A DNA stretch of 37,316 bases from Verrucomicrobiales bacterium. Its GTDB lineage: Bacteria > Verrucomicrobiota > Verrucomicrobiia > Verrucomicrobiales > DEV007. The notes beneath the pieces were generated by a model. The model was not told the DNA's origin. It did no database searches and saw only the letters and a program-made list of their open reading frames with translations. Positions 24,075 to 32,827 of the stretch are shown here, piece after piece (the stretch's first letter is position 1; the number at the start of each line of letters is the position of its first letter). The translations under genes and the position numbers were made by a program. The DNA lies in assembly GCA_030730365.1 (NCBI GenBank), contig JANQVJ010000018.1, positions 1 through 37,316 on the forward strand. The letters run 5' to 3'.

Positions 24075-25016
24075 TCAGTAAATAAGCCCCGGAATTTTAC
24101 CGTGGGCGATGAGGCGGCCCTTTTGCTGGTTCAGTTCGAAGATATCAACACCGGCTCCGGTGAGACCCTTGACCGCCTTCCCGCGTGCGCCAAAGATGTA
24201 ATGTTTGTCCGTGGCTTTGTCATACCCCATGTAGAGCATGACATGGGAGACGCGATGTCCCGACTTGTAGGTGCCACCCCAGAAAATGAGATCACCGGGG
24301 GAGAGCTTTTTGAATAGCTTGTCCTGGGCCGATTTTCCGAAGACGTCATCGAGCATTTTGTTCTTTTTAAGCCACGCGTATTGGTCGTAGGAGGTCCTGG
24401 GAACGCCTTTTACGCCAATTTTGTTGAGGAGATACTGTATCGTCGCCGAGCAGTCGAGGCCGCCCGTGTCGGGGTTATCGGCGCCGAAGACGTAGGTCAG
24501 CTTTTTTTCAGCGAGAGCGTGTGCCTCGGCGCGGAGGCGCTCAAGAGTGGGGCCGTCGACGGGCTTTTCTTCCTTTTTCTCTTCGGTGTCGGTTTCCGGC
24601 GGGCTATCAGCTTCGACAGTTTGCTCTTTTTTTCCCTCGAGGACGGGACTTTTCGTCTCCTTCACCGGCTCGGGAGGGAGGTTTTCAGTTAATCCATCGA
24701 CTGGACCGATGAAATCCGCGCTTGCATCAGCAGCGGCGGTTGATTCCTGAGCGTTAGAAGCAGGCTCCGGGGTAGAGAGATCTACGATCGGAGGCTGCTC
24801 CGGGATCGGCGGCGGGGGAATCTTCACCGAGACGGTCTGGCTCTTCATCTGGTCCATCCCGCCGCGGACATTTTGCTTGATCGGGACCATGGGCCGGAAC
24901 GAGCGAACTTTTGGCTTAGGCTCCTTCGTCTCCGCCTGAACGTCACTGGAGATTCCACCCGAAAGAAAGAGGGCGCCAAGAATACTCAAAGTTCTGTTCG
25001 GAGAATGCATAATCAT
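24075..25016 (-). CDS. Secreted NlpC/P60-family cysteine hydrolase
   Basis: A 313-aa exported protein, probably a peptidoglycan peptidase. Residues 1-28 form a signal peptide, with an alternative ATG two codons in. Residues 30-155 are a Pro/Glu/Lys-rich, probably disordered linker to reach the wall. The catalytic domain (158-313) has the nucleophile in GGLDCSATI (C189) and the second residue in RVSHVMLYMGY (H258). At the third position the usual IHA is IFG, so the third catalytic residue is uncertain (H272 is nearby). It converges with the SNF2 gene with only 9 bp between stops. Its 5' region faces the structured gap at 25017-25367. Confidence 0.88.
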   Translation of the reverse strand: MIMHSPNRTLSILGALFLSGGISSDVQAETKEPKPKVRSFRPMVPIKQNVRGGMDQMKSQTVSVKIPPPPIPEQPPIVDLSTPEPASNAQESTAAADASADFIGPVDGLTENLPPEPVKETKSPVLEGKKEQTVEADSPPETDTEEKKEEKPVDGPTLERLRAEAHALAEKKLTYVFGADNPDTGGLDCSATIQYLLNKIGVKGVPRTSYDQYAWLKKNKMLDDVFGKSAQDKLFKKLSPGDLIFWGGTYKSGHRVSHVMLYMGYDKATDKHYIFGARGKAVKGLTGAGVDIFELNQQKGRLIAHGKIPGLIY

Positions 25017-25200
25017 AAATTTAAGGTCTATTTATAAAAAGCAAAACAATAATTTTATAAAAAGTTGAGTTATGCGTAAATTTTTGATTAGAGAGCAGAG
25101 TGGGCCATTCGCCCCTGCCCCTTTCGTGGTTGATTAGCCCGGAGACCGCGCTCGATAGGGCACCGCTGTCCCGCTTGCCCTGCCGGAGGCGGGTCATCTC

Positions 25201-25241
25201 ATAGCGCTACATCGGCCCGCCGACACGGCGACCAGCGCTAT
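25201..25241. repeat. Nested inverted repeat ATAGCGCT...AGCGCTAT
   Basis: Outer 8-bp perfect arms (25201-25208 and 25234-25241) enclose a perfect 5-bp hairpin CGCCG-ACA-CGGCG (25218-25230). The compact design resembles REP-type dispersed elements or the terminator-proximal stem of a structured RNA. Confidence 0.7.
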
Positions 25242-25349
25242 ACCGCGAAAAAATCGCAATCGACCCATGCGGAAAACCCAGCCCAAAACATTGCCAAATC
25301 GGGCTCAGGCTTGAGTCCGCGCAAACCTGTGGAATGGCGGTGAGCCGGG

Positions 25350-25364
25350 GACTAAGAACTAAGT
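25350..25364. repeat. Heptamer pair GACTAAG-AACTAAG
   Basis: Two 7-nt units in tandem, differing at one base, end 4 bp from the stop codon of the minus-strand aldolase/SDR gene. Their spacing and AG/CT content recall the heptamer arrays at 1-136. Confidence 0.5.
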
Positions 25365-25367
25365 CCC

Positions 25368-27341
25368 TCAAATCACCCGGTCATTCCCGCCATCGACGGG
25401 GACTTGAGCGCCGGTCGTCTTTCCGAAGAGCGGGCTGGCCATGGCCGAGACCATGTTGCCGACATCACGGGAAGTGATCTCGGTTTTGAGCAGGTTGCGT
25501 GTCTTGTATTCCTCCACCGTCATGCCGTAGCGCTCGGCGGAACGTTGCAGGTTCTCGGGGGTCCAGAGCTTCGTGTCAAAAACGGCGTCGGGATGGATGA
25601 TGTTACATCGCACGCCGAAAGGAGCGAGCTCGAGCGCGGCGACGCGACAGAGCTGGGTGAGGCCGGCCTTGGCGCAGGAGTAACTCGCCGCTCCGGCACC
25701 GGGGGCGTTGACGTTACGCGAGCCGACGAGAACGATCGCAGGATCGATCCCGTTTTTGAGGTAGGGAATCGTGTGCTTGAGCAGTTTCTGATGGCTCGTG
25801 AGGTTCACGGCCATGGACTTGTCCCAGTTGCTCTGCTCGAGGTTCTCGAGGTAGGCCCCGGCGGTGAAGATACCGGCATTGCTCACAAGAATGTCGATGC
25901 CACCGAACTGGCGCACGACGCTCTCGACTGCTTCGAGGACTTTGGTTTCGTCAGTGAGGTTCGCGACAATGCCGATTCCACCAATTTTCGCCATTTGTTC
26001 CTCGATCTCGGGACTGAGATCGATCCCGATGACTTTGGCACCCTGATGGGCGAGAGAGGCGGCGCAGGCGAAACCGATACCCGCCGCAGACCCGGTTACA
26101 ATCGCGACCTTACCCTGATGGGTAGGGGCGTGGCCGCTCTTTTTCAGCTTGGCCTGCTCGAGTTCCCAGTATTCTATCTCGAAAAGTTTCGCGGCGGGGA
26201 GGGCTTTCCAGCCTCCCTCAAAAGCGGCCTCGGTCAATTGGATGGTGCGCCAGGTGTGAGTCACAATGTCACGAAGGACGCCGGCCTCGGACTCGGTCGC
26301 GCCGAAGCTGATGACGCCCTGTCCCTGCCAGACCGCCCAGCGCGGATCGGGGGGCAGCATCATCTCGCCTTTGCTGTGTTTTTCAAAATAGGCCTCATAC
26401 TCATCCGCGAATTTTGCGAGGGACTTTCCCGAATCGGCTCCGATGATGGCAGGGATGCGCTTCGTCCGTATCGTGTGATCGGGGGTAAGGGGACCGCGCG
26501 TAGCTAGTTTCGCGACGTCTTTGCGGCTCGCGAATCCAGCCGCTTCTTCGGACTGATCGAAGGAGGTAATCACCGGCACGCCTCTCAGAGCGGAGACTTG
26601 CTTGCGGATGAGGGAGAGACCGCGAAGATTCTCTTTCGCCTTAGCCTTCGGGAAGGAAAAGGATTTTCCGAGTCGGCGCGAGAGCGCTTTCTCAGCCTCG
26701 GTCACGAGATTGATCATGATTTCGTAGCTCTCTCGGGCATCGTCATGCATCGTGAAAATGCCGTGGTTCATGAGGATGAGTCCCTCAAGTTTAAACGGAT
26801 CGACTTTCGCGAGCGCTTCGGCGACGGCCTTTGCGAGATCGAAGCCGGGCATCACGTAGGGGATCACCGCGATGCGGTCCCCGTAGAGGTCATCAATGAC
26901 CTTGCGGCCGTCTTTGTGATTCGTCAGGGCAACGATGACGTTGGCGTGGGTGTGGTCGACGAACTTCTGCGGAATGACGGCGTGCAGGATCGCTTCGATA
27001 CTGGGGTTGGGCGCGCCCGGATCGAGCATCGCGGCCCTTTGTTGCTTCACCATCTCGGCGTCGCTGAGCGTGGCAAGACCGGCCATTTTCAGCAGGGCTT
27101 TCATCCGGACCGGGGCAAAGCCGGCCGCCTCGATCGTTCCGAGATCCCAGCCGGACCCTTTCACATAGATCACTTCGACAGGATCGCCGAAAAAGTCCTT
27201 CTCCGACACCTTCACTGAGGTGTTTCCACCCCCGTGGAGGACGAGCTCGGGATTCGCGCCGAGGAGTCGCGACGTGTAGACCCGCTTGGCGAGAGGGCCT
27301 TTGTATTTGCGGGCGTCAGAGTCAGACCAGAGGGATTTCAT
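25368..27341 (-). CDS. Bifunctional class II aldolase / short-chain dehydrogenase
   Basis: A 657-aa fusion. Residues 1-400 form a class II aldolase/adducin domain: HGGGNTSVK (36-44), catalytic Glu in PSIEAILHA (113-121), and zinc ligands in DHTHAN (H130, H132) and MNHG (H193). Residues 408-657 are a Rossmann SDR: TGSAAGIG (416-423), NAG (488-490), Ser541, and catalytic YSCAK (Y554, K558). The pair matches enzymes annotated as rhamnulose-1-phosphate aldolase/lactaldehyde dehydrogenase, which would cleave the sugar phosphate and oxidise the aldehyde. No rhamnose isomerase, kinase or transporter is near, so the true substrate is open. It is a single-gene unit flanked by gaps. Confidence 0.88.
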   Translation of the reverse strand: MKSLWSDSDARKYKGPLAKRVYTSRLLGANPELVLHGGGNTSVKVSEKDFFGDPVEVIYVKGSGWDLGTIEAAGFAPVRMKALLKMAGLATLSDAEMVKQQRAAMLDPGAPNPSIEAILHAVIPQKFVDHTHANVIVALTNHKDGRKVIDDLYGDRIAVIPYVMPGFDLAKAVAEALAKVDPFKLEGLILMNHGIFTMHDDARESYEIMINLVTEAEKALSRRLGKSFSFPKAKAKENLRGLSLIRKQVSALRGVPVITSFDQSEEAAGFASRKDVAKLATRGPLTPDHTIRTKRIPAIIGADSGKSLAKFADEYEAYFEKHSKGEMMLPPDPRWAVWQGQGVISFGATESEAGVLRDIVTHTWRTIQLTEAAFEGGWKALPAAKLFEIEYWELEQAKLKKSGHAPTHQGKVAIVTGSAAGIGFACAASLAHQGAKVIGIDLSPEIEEQMAKIGGIGIVANLTDETKVLEAVESVVRQFGGIDILVSNAGIFTAGAYLENLEQSNWDKSMAVNLTSHQKLLKHTIPYLKNGIDPAIVLVGSRNVNAPGAGAASYSCAKAGLTQLCRVAALELAPFGVRCNIIHPDAVFDTKLWTPENLQRSAERYGMTVEEYKTRNLLKTEITSRDVGNMVSAMASPLFGKTTGAQVPVDGGNDRVI

Positions 27342-27351
27342 AGGGAACGCG

Positions 27352-27375
27352 TTTTAGCTGTCAGCCTTTTAGCTG
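27352..27375. repeat. Short direct repeat TTTTAGCTG
   Basis: TTTTAGCTG occurs at 27352-27360 and again at 27367-27375, a 15-nt period, in the gap just upstream of the aldolase/SDR start. It contains the AGCT core of the heptamer family but is not heptameric itself. Confidence 0.5.
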
Positions 27376-27430
27376 CGTAGGCGGGAATTTCAAAGAACGG
27401 AATTATGGAGGCAGTCGGAAAGACGCCCTC

Positions 27431-27883
27431 TCAATGGTAGACTTTACCGGGGTCGTAGGATTGATCAGCGATCTCCTTTCCCAAGGCTACGGGGTTGCCC
27501 GGCTCCTGTATATTTCTGTAAAAGCAGGATCTATATCCGGCATGGCAGCATCCCGGGCCGTGCTGCCGCACTTTCAGGACGAGTGCATCCTGATCGCAGT
27601 CGGTGAGGATCTTCTCGACCGTCTGGGTGTGGCCCGAGGTCGCGCCTTTGTGCCAGAGCTGCTGGCGGCTGCGGGAAAAATAGACCGCTTCTCCGATTTT
27701 GAGCGTCTGGCGGAGCGATTCCTCGTTCATGTAGGCGACCATGAGGACTTCGTTCGTGTCCGCATCCTGCGCGACCGCGACGATGAGACCGTCCTCGTCG
27801 AACTTCGGGGAAAAGGTGAGGCCATTCTCGACCGCTTTGCGATCATCGCGGGATCCGAAGGCGATTTCAGTTGAACTGGACAT
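27431..27883 (-). CDS. hisI: Phosphoribosyl-AMP cyclohydrolase
   Basis: The third step of histidine synthesis: opening of the purine ring of PR-AMP, a Zn/Mg enzyme in the cytoplasm. The 150-aa product has LMVAYMNEESL, VYFSRSRQQLWHKGATSGHTQ and DCDQDALVLKV (metal-binding D95, D97, D99), then GCCHAGYRSCF with the zinc cysteines C113 and C120 (C96 earlier). The start is ATG 27883; the frame stays open upstream across tmk but that part is unrelated. The HisE pyrophosphatase half found in many HisIE fusions is absent, and no other his gene is nearby. It is divergent from tmk with a 76-bp gap. Confidence 0.94.
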   Translation of the reverse strand: MSSSTEIAFGSRDDRKAVENGLTFSPKFDEDGLIVAVAQDADTNEVLMVAYMNEESLRQTLKIGEAVYFSRSRQQLWHKGATSGHTQTVEKILTDCDQDALVLKVRQHGPGCCHAGYRSCFYRNIQEPGNPVALGKEIADQSYDPGKVYH

Positions 27884-27959
27884 AGGAAACGTGTTTGAAG
27901 TGATAGGGGCAGAGCGGGTGCGTATCCCGCCCTGCCATTCTTGAATGGAATCAGCATTG

Positions 27960-28604
27960 ATGCAACGCGGGAAATTCATCACTTTTGAGGGCTCGGAAGG
28001 CTGCGGGAAGTCCACCCAGATCCGCCTCCTCGTCGAGCATTTGCGGGCTCGCGGTCTTGAGATCGTGCTCACCCGCGAACCGGGAGGCACCGTCGTCGGG
28101 GAAAAAATCCGCCATCTCCTCCAATACGATCCCGAGTCCGCCAACCTCACTGACGAGAGCGAGCTACTCCTTTTCGCCGCTAGTCGCGCGCAGCTCGTGC
28201 GCGAGCTCATCCTCCCGGCGCTGGAGGCGGGGAAATGGGTCGTGGCAGATCGTTTTTTTGACTCGACTACGATCTACCAGGGCGTGGGAAGGGGACTCGA
28301 CCCCGGCGCGGTGCGGGCTATCAATGCATTCGCTGTCGGTGCCGCGGTGCCCGATCTCACGATCCTGTTCGATCTTGATGCCGCGACCGGCCATGCCCGG
28401 GCCGTGAAGGCGAGCGGGTCAAAAGAAGACCGGATGGAGTCCGAGCCGCTTGCCTTTTTCGAGGCCGTCCGTCAAGGCTATCTGAAGCTGGCTGCAGCCG
28501 AGCCGGAGCGCATTGCTGTAGTCGATGCCTCTGCCGGGATTGCCGAAGTCACTGATTCCGTTTACCGTTTGGTCGAGAGCAGATTCCCCCGTTCCGATTC
28601 ATGA
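27960..28604 (+). CDS. tmk: Thymidylate kinase
   Basis: Phosphorylates dTMP to dTDP. The 214-aa product starts MQRGKFITFEG and carries the P-loop GSEGCGKST (11-19), TREPGGT, the DR motif in VADRFFDST (Phe where Tyr is common) and a LID-like segment (VKASGSKEDRMESEPLAFF). The ATG at 27960 has GGAA nine bases upstream and gives the normal family N-terminus; ATG 27945 would add five residues. It overlaps holB by 4 bp (ATGA), the usual tmk-holB pairing. Confidence 0.95.
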   Translation: MQRGKFITFEGSEGCGKSTQIRLLVEHLRARGLEIVLTREPGGTVVGEKIRHLLQYDPESANLTDESELLLFAASRAQLVRELILPALEAGKWVVADRFFDSTTIYQGVGRGLDPGAVRAINAFAVGAAVPDLTILFDLDAATGHARAVKASGSKEDRMESEPLAFFEAVRQGYLKLAAAEPERIAVVDASAGIAEVTDSVYRLVESRFPRSDS

Positions 28605-29584
28605 GTTTTCGCTACGAAAAAGCGCTCGAACTGATCGAGCTGGCCCACGCCAACGGACGGCTCGCCCACGCCTACCTCATCATGGGGCCGCCCGGCAGTG
28701 GCAAGGAACGGCTCGCCATTCGCATGATCGAGATGGTCAATGAGTGCGACCGGGCAAAGGGGGCGACCTCGCTCGAAGCGTTGCGCTCCAGTTCCACGAC
28801 TGTAATTGGTCCGGAATCGAAGTCGCGCCGCATCACCGTCGATGCGATCCGGGCCGTCGAGCATACCCTGCAGATGGCGGCTCCGTCGGGTATCACCAAG
28901 TTCGCCGTCGTCAAAGACGCTGACCGCATGGGGCCCGAGGCCGAGAATGCTTTTCTCAAGACGCTCGAAGAGCCCCCCCGGTGCAGCCGGCTTCTCCTTC
29001 TCACCTCGCGTCCCGAGATACTTCTCGAGACCATTCTCTCGCGCTGTATTCGCGTTACCTTAAGCGGATCCCCCGTGCCTGCCGTCTTCAGCGAAGCGGA
29101 GCGAGGCTTTCTCGAGGCCCTCCGTGACCACGCTGCCAAAGGACGCAAGGGGGTCTCAGGAGCTCTCGGTCTCATGTCCGGATTCTCCGCCATCCTCAAA
29201 AAGGAAAAAGCCGCCATCACGAAAGAGGTCGAAGCCGCTGAGAAAGCCGAGGTGGCTCATTATAAGAACAAAACCGAGGGTAACTACCTCAAGCAGAGGG
29301 AGGAATACTACAAGGCGATGATCGAAATCGAGTATCTCGAGCGGCGCAATCGTCTCATCGAGTATCTCGTGATGTGGTTCGGGGATGCAATGCGTCAGCA
29401 GCACGGTGCCAAACATCTCGATATGCCCGAGTTCGCGGCCGCCACCGGTGTTCTCGCATCCCGACTCTCTCTCGACGAACTCAGCCGCTGTGTCGATGCG
29501 GTCGAGGAACTCCGCTCCAATCTCAGCACCAACGTCTTCGAAGCCCTCGCTCTGGAGGTGGGCTTCATTCGCGCGTTCGCTTGA
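28601..29584 (+). CDS. holB: DNA polymerase III delta' subunit
   Basis: A 327-aa clamp-loader subunit. It has a P-loop-like GPPGSGKE (29-36), AENAFLKTLEEPP and the SRC motif in TILSRCIRV. The four-cysteine zinc module that normally follows the P-loop is absent; only one Cys is found there. Residues 200-250 hold a Lys/Glu-rich, probably helical stretch (KKEKAAITKEVEAAEKAEVAHYKNK) not typical of E. coli delta'. Coupling to tmk by an ATGA overlap supports the assignment. Sequence after the AAA+ core is divergent. Confidence 0.88.
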   Translation: MSFRYEKALELIELAHANGRLAHAYLIMGPPGSGKERLAIRMIEMVNECDRAKGATSLEALRSSSTTVIGPESKSRRITVDAIRAVEHTLQMAAPSGITKFAVVKDADRMGPEAENAFLKTLEEPPRCSRLLLLTSRPEILLETILSRCIRVTLSGSPVPAVFSEAERGFLEALRDHAAKGRKGVSGALGLMSGFSAILKKEKAAITKEVEAAEKAEVAHYKNKTEGNYLKQREEYYKAMIEIEYLERRNRLIEYLVMWFGDAMRQQHGAKHLDMPEFAAATGVLASRLSLDELSRCVDAVEELRSNLSTNVFEALALEVGFIRAFA

Positions 29585-29711
29585 AGAAATCCCGCAGCGG
29601 AAGATGCCAATCTACCGATTGCGCGAACGGGGCGAGGTAGACACAAGATTCGCCCCGGCTCGTCTGCCTTCCCTCTCGACATTTCCCTGAATCGGAATAA
29701 GAAATAAAGGA

Positions 29712-30605
29712 ATGTATTTTGAATTCTCGGACGGGGTTCCCGTCGGCAGCGAGTGTCGGCGGTTACTGATAGAGGAAGTGGAAGGGGCGGTCTCTCAACT
29801 CGCGCACTTCAACGACGATCCCGATGTCGCGATCCACGAGACCCGCAAGCATAACAAGCGGCTCCGCAGTGTCCTCCTCCTCGCTCGTCCCGTTCTCGAC
29901 TCGGGCGACCTCTCGCAGGCCAACCGGCTCGTTCGCGACGCCGCCCGGCTTTTTTCCGACGCGCGGGATGCTCTTGTCTTACAGGAGACCTGCGGCAAGC
30001 TTTCCGCCCGTTTCCCGACAAAGTTTGAAAAGGCCTTCGCGACTGTCCACCGCGTCCTCGTCGCCCGCCACGCCGCTATGCTGCGGGATGAGGAGCTCCC
30101 GAGTAAAATCTCCCGCGCCTCGGGAGATTTTTGCGAAGCGGGGGAGGTGATCGATCGATGGAACTGGGACCAGGTCAGCCACGAAGAGGTCTTCAGTGCG
30201 GTCGTCTCCAACTATCGACTCGGTTATTGTGACTTTGAAAAAGCCCGTGATTCCCGTGATCCCGAAGAATGCCACGACTGGCGCAAGCGGGTCAAATACC
30301 TTTCCTACCACCTCACTCTCCTGTCCTCTCTCGATCCCGTCGAAGTCGGGCAATGGGCCATCGACACCGGAGAACTCGCTTCCTCTCTCGGCGAGCACCA
30401 CGACCTCGCCGTCTTCGAGGCCTCCATCGGTAGCGGGGCGGACTATGGTATTTCCGAAAAAGCTGCCCACGGCATTCGGAAACTTTCCTCCAGACGTCGT
30501 AAAGAACTCGAGGACCGCGCCTTTGGCGATGGCACGCTCATCTACCGTGACACCGCTGACGAGTTGCACCTGCGCTTTTCCGCGCTGGTCGGGGCGGGGG
30601 TGTGA
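29712..30605 (+). CDS. CHAD-domain protein
   Basis: A 297-aa protein made of one CHAD (conserved histidine alpha-helical) domain, which binds polyphosphate through basic faces. The repeated signatures are AIHETRKHNKRLRSVL (about 40-55) and CHDWRKRVKYLSYHL (about 192-206), followed by LGEHHDLAVFE. The gene has no CYTH/triphosphatase partner, and no ppk or ppx gene is in the window. It begins 127 bp after holB; AAAGG is almost adjacent to the ATG. The Arg/Lys-rich character fits anion binding; the cellular role is unknown. Confidence 0.9.
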   Translation: MYFEFSDGVPVGSECRRLLIEEVEGAVSQLAHFNDDPDVAIHETRKHNKRLRSVLLLARPVLDSGDLSQANRLVRDAARLFSDARDALVLQETCGKLSARFPTKFEKAFATVHRVLVARHAAMLRDEELPSKISRASGDFCEAGEVIDRWNWDQVSHEEVFSAVVSNYRLGYCDFEKARDSRDPEECHDWRKRVKYLSYHLTLLSSLDPVEVGQWAIDTGELASSLGEHHDLAVFEASIGSGADYGISEKAAHGIRKLSSRRRKELEDRAFGDGTLIYRDTADELHLRFSALVGAGV

Positions 30606-30777
30606 CGCCGGGGCGGATCAGGAAGCAGCGCTGAGGAAGTGAGTCAGTTCCCCTGAGGTTGGATGCGCAAACTACCCGGGACGACCATTGCGAGGACACA
30701 GAGCCCAGCTGCAATCTTTCTCTAACTCCGTCGCCGCTCCGTCGCCTGCCTCTGCGAGGCCGGGTGGACGGCGCACG

Positions 30778-31662
30778 TCACTTCACCAGGCCTGTCGCCT
30801 TCATCCACTTCTCCGCCAGCGCGGGCCATTGCTGGATCTCTTCTTTGGTGTTTTTAAAGCCGAATCCGTGGCCGCCTTTGGCGAAGATGTGAAGTTCGCA
30901 GGGGCGCTCTTTGCGTTTCATCTCGATGTAAAAGCGGGCGCTGCCTTCGACGAATTTGGAATCATCGTGCGCGACGACAAGGAAGGCCGGGCCGGTTTTT
31001 TCGGTGACGACGACTTCGGGTGAGAGATTGTCAGGATCCTTTTCGTCGCTGAGGTAAGCGGGGTAGACGAGCACGGCGAAGTTCGGGACGCAGTCGACCG
31101 CGTCGAATTTCGGGTCGGTCTCGTAGGTGCGGGTTCCGTCCGAGGTCAGGCCCATCGCGGCGAGGTGGCCTCCGGCGGAAAAGCCGAGGATACCGATGCG
31201 GTCGGTTGCGATTTCCCACTCTTCGGCACGGGTGCGCATCATGCCGATGGCGCGGTGCACATCCTGGAGCGGAGCGACATGTTTCTCGAGATTTTCGCGG
31301 CGGGGGACGCGGTATTTGAGGAGCCCCGCAGTGATCCCGAGCGAGTTGAGCCATTCACAGACCTCAGTTCCCTCGTGCGAGTAGGCGAGGATATTATAAC
31401 CGCCGCCCGGGCAAACGAGCACAGCGGTCCCGTTTGGATTGCCTGCCGGGAACATCGTCAGCGTGGGTTGGCTCACGTTTGACATGATCTCGATCTGATA
31501 GTCGCCCTTTAGCTCGATGGCCTCGGCGGGAAGCTTCAGATCCATTTCGCCGGGGACGCCCGCAGGCCAGAGTGGGATGGGCTCGAGGGGCGCGGCAGGG
31601 GAGAGGGAAGTCATCGTGATGAGGGCGCAGGTGAAGGCGAGAGCGGTCAGGGGGCTTTTCAT
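30778..31662 (-). CDS. Secreted alpha/beta-hydrolase (acetyl esterase-like)
   Basis: A 294-aa exported esterase of the BD-FAE/acetyl xylan esterase type. Residues 1-24 form a signal peptide (ATG 31662; an upstream frame to 31728 overlaps bioF and lacks signal-peptide logic). The oxyanion region is VLVCPGGGYNILA, the nucleophile is GFSAGG (S162), the acid is in VVAHDDSKF (D233 or D234) and the base is in GGHGFGF (H265). LWPAGVPGE at the N-terminus is typical of Verrucomicrobia and Planctomycetes sugar-ester hydrolases. It is last in the thiD-bioF operon, 13 bp after bioF, with no metabolic link to those genes. Confidence 0.9.
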   Translation of the reverse strand: MKSPLTALAFTCALITMTSLSPAAPLEPIPLWPAGVPGEMDLKLPAEAIELKGDYQIEIMSNVSQPTLTMFPAGNPNGTAVLVCPGGGYNILAYSHEGTEVCEWLNSLGITAGLLKYRVPRRENLEKHVAPLQDVHRAIGMMRTRAEEWEIATDRIGILGFSAGGHLAAMGLTSDGTRTYETDPKFDAVDCVPNFAVLVYPAYLSDEKDPDNLSPEVVVTEKTGPAFLVVAHDDSKFVEGSARFYIEMKRKERPCELHIFAKGGHGFGFKNTKEEIQQWPALAEKWMKATGLVK

Positions 31663-31675
31663 GGGTGGTGAGATT

Positions 31676-32827
31676 CTAATGGGTTTCGCGACACTCGGCG
31701 AGCGCGCTTTTGAGGGAGAGAATGTCATCAGTCCGGTGCGCCGCCGAGAGGGTCACCCGGAGACGGGCTGAGCCCCGTGGCACGGTCGGATAGCGGATCG
31801 CGGGGACGAGAAAACCCTTTTTGAGCAACTTCGCCGAGGCGGCGAGGGCTGCTTCGTTCTCCCCGATGATGACGGGGATGATCGCACTTGTCGTGTCGGG
31901 GGAAAAGGTCGTGCGCCTCTCGAGCAGCTCCGCCCGCAGGGTCTCGCCGCGCGAGTCGCAGACGAGGTCGAGGGCATCACTTATGGTCGCGGCGAGGGCC
32001 GGGGCCGGGGCGGTCGAGTAGATGAAACTGCGCGCCCGGTTGATGAGCAGGTCCACCGTCGCGCGACGGCTGCACAGGTAGCCGCCCGAGAGCCCGACCG
32101 CCTTACTGAAGGTGCCCATGTGCAGGTCGACGAGCGACTCGATCCCGAGGGCGGCCGCGAGTCCGCGCCCCTGCGGGCCGAGCACACCGAAGGCATGTGC
32201 CTCGTCCACGAGCAGGAGTGCCCCGTGTCGTTCTTTCAAGGTCGCGATCTCTGCGAGCGGAGCAAGGTCGCCGTCCATGCTGAAGACCGACTCCGTCACC
32301 ACGACGATGCGGCCGTCACGGCCCACTTCCCCGACCGCCCATTCCAGGTGACTCTCGAGGCGGTCGAGGTCGTTATGGGGAAAAATACGCATCGTCGCAC
32401 CGCTCAATCGTGCCCCGTCGATGAGCGAGGCATGGCAGAGCTTGTCGAGGATTAACACGTCGCCTTTTCTACAGAGCGCGGGCAGGGTTCCGGTCGCCGC
32501 CGCGAAACCTGAGCTGAAAGTCAGGGCCGCCTCCGTTTGTTTCAGATTGGCGATTTTTTCCTCGAGGTCGAGGTGTGCCGCCATCGTGCCGCAGACGAGC
32601 CGCGAGGCCCCCGACCCTCCTCCGAGCCGTCCGATGTGGCTCTGATAGGCCGCCTTCAATCCCTCGTTGGTGGCAAGGCCGAGGTAGTCGTTGGACGAGA
32701 AATTGAGACAGCTGTCCTGGTCGGCGAGGTCCACCCTCGTGCCCTGGGGCGACTCGATGCGGCGCAGGAGACGGCGCAAACCGTCTCCCTCGAGGGCGCG
32801 GAGCTCTGCCTCGGGATCGCGCATCAC
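31676..32827 (-). CDS. bioF: 8-amino-7-oxononanoate synthase
   Basis: A PLP-dependent alpha-oxoamine synthase of 383 aa, condensing pimeloyl-thioester with alanine in biotin synthesis. It has NFSSNDYLGL (42-51), GSGASRLVCG (71-80), the DEAH block VDEAHAFG (207-214), and the PLP Lys in TFSKAVGLSGGY (K242). 2-Amino-3-oxobutyrate CoA ligase (kbl) is the main alternative, but no tdh is near. The ATG overlaps the stop of the S41-like gene (ATGA). No bioA, bioB or bioD is in the window. Confidence 0.88.
   Translation of the reverse strand: MMRDPEAELRALEGDGLRRLLRRIESPQGTRVDLADQDSCLNFSSNDYLGLATNEGLKAAYQSHIGRLGGGSGASRLVCGTMAAHLDLEEKIANLKQTEAALTFSSGFAAATGTLPALCRKGDVLILDKLCHASLIDGARLSGATMRIFPHNDLDRLESHLEWAVGEVGRDGRIVVVTESVFSMDGDLAPLAEIATLKERHGALLLVDEAHAFGVLGPQGRGLAAALGIESLVDLHMGTFSKAVGLSGGYLCSRRATVDLLINRARSFIYSTAPAPALAATISDALDLVCDSRGETLRAELLERRTTFSPDTTSAIIPVIIGENEAALAASAKLLKKGFLVPAIRYPTVPRGSARLRVTLSAAHRTDDILSLKSALAECRETH

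Larger units (their letters stand above)
25017..25367. other. Gene-free, structured intergenic region (351 bp)
   Basis: No coding frame can be supported. The left 75 bp are very AT-rich and likely hold the promoter of the minus-strand NlpC/P60 gene. The middle (about 25100-25245) is GC-rich and full of inverted repeats: AGGGC with GCCCT near 25157-25181, ATAGCGCT (25201-25208) with AGCGCTAT (25234-25241), and an inner CGCCG-ACA-CGGCG (25218-25230). The right end (25350-25364) has two heptamers GACTAAG AACTAAG next to the stop of the aldolase gene. A small RNA or a dispersed repeat could be here. Confidence 0.7.

Noticed and set aside
25404-26507. 367-aa open frame on the plus strand
   Set aside because: Antisense of the aldolase/SDR gene; no recognisable motif.
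25368-27341. Assignment as a rhamnose-specific enzyme (rhaD gene name)
   Set aside because: No rhamnose isomerase, kinase or transporter is nearby, so only the domain-level name is justified.
27884-28210. N-terminal extension of hisI to 259 aa
   Set aside because: The extra 109 residues lie antisense to tmk and are of low-complexity Arg/Ser type; HisI similarity begins at ATG 27883.
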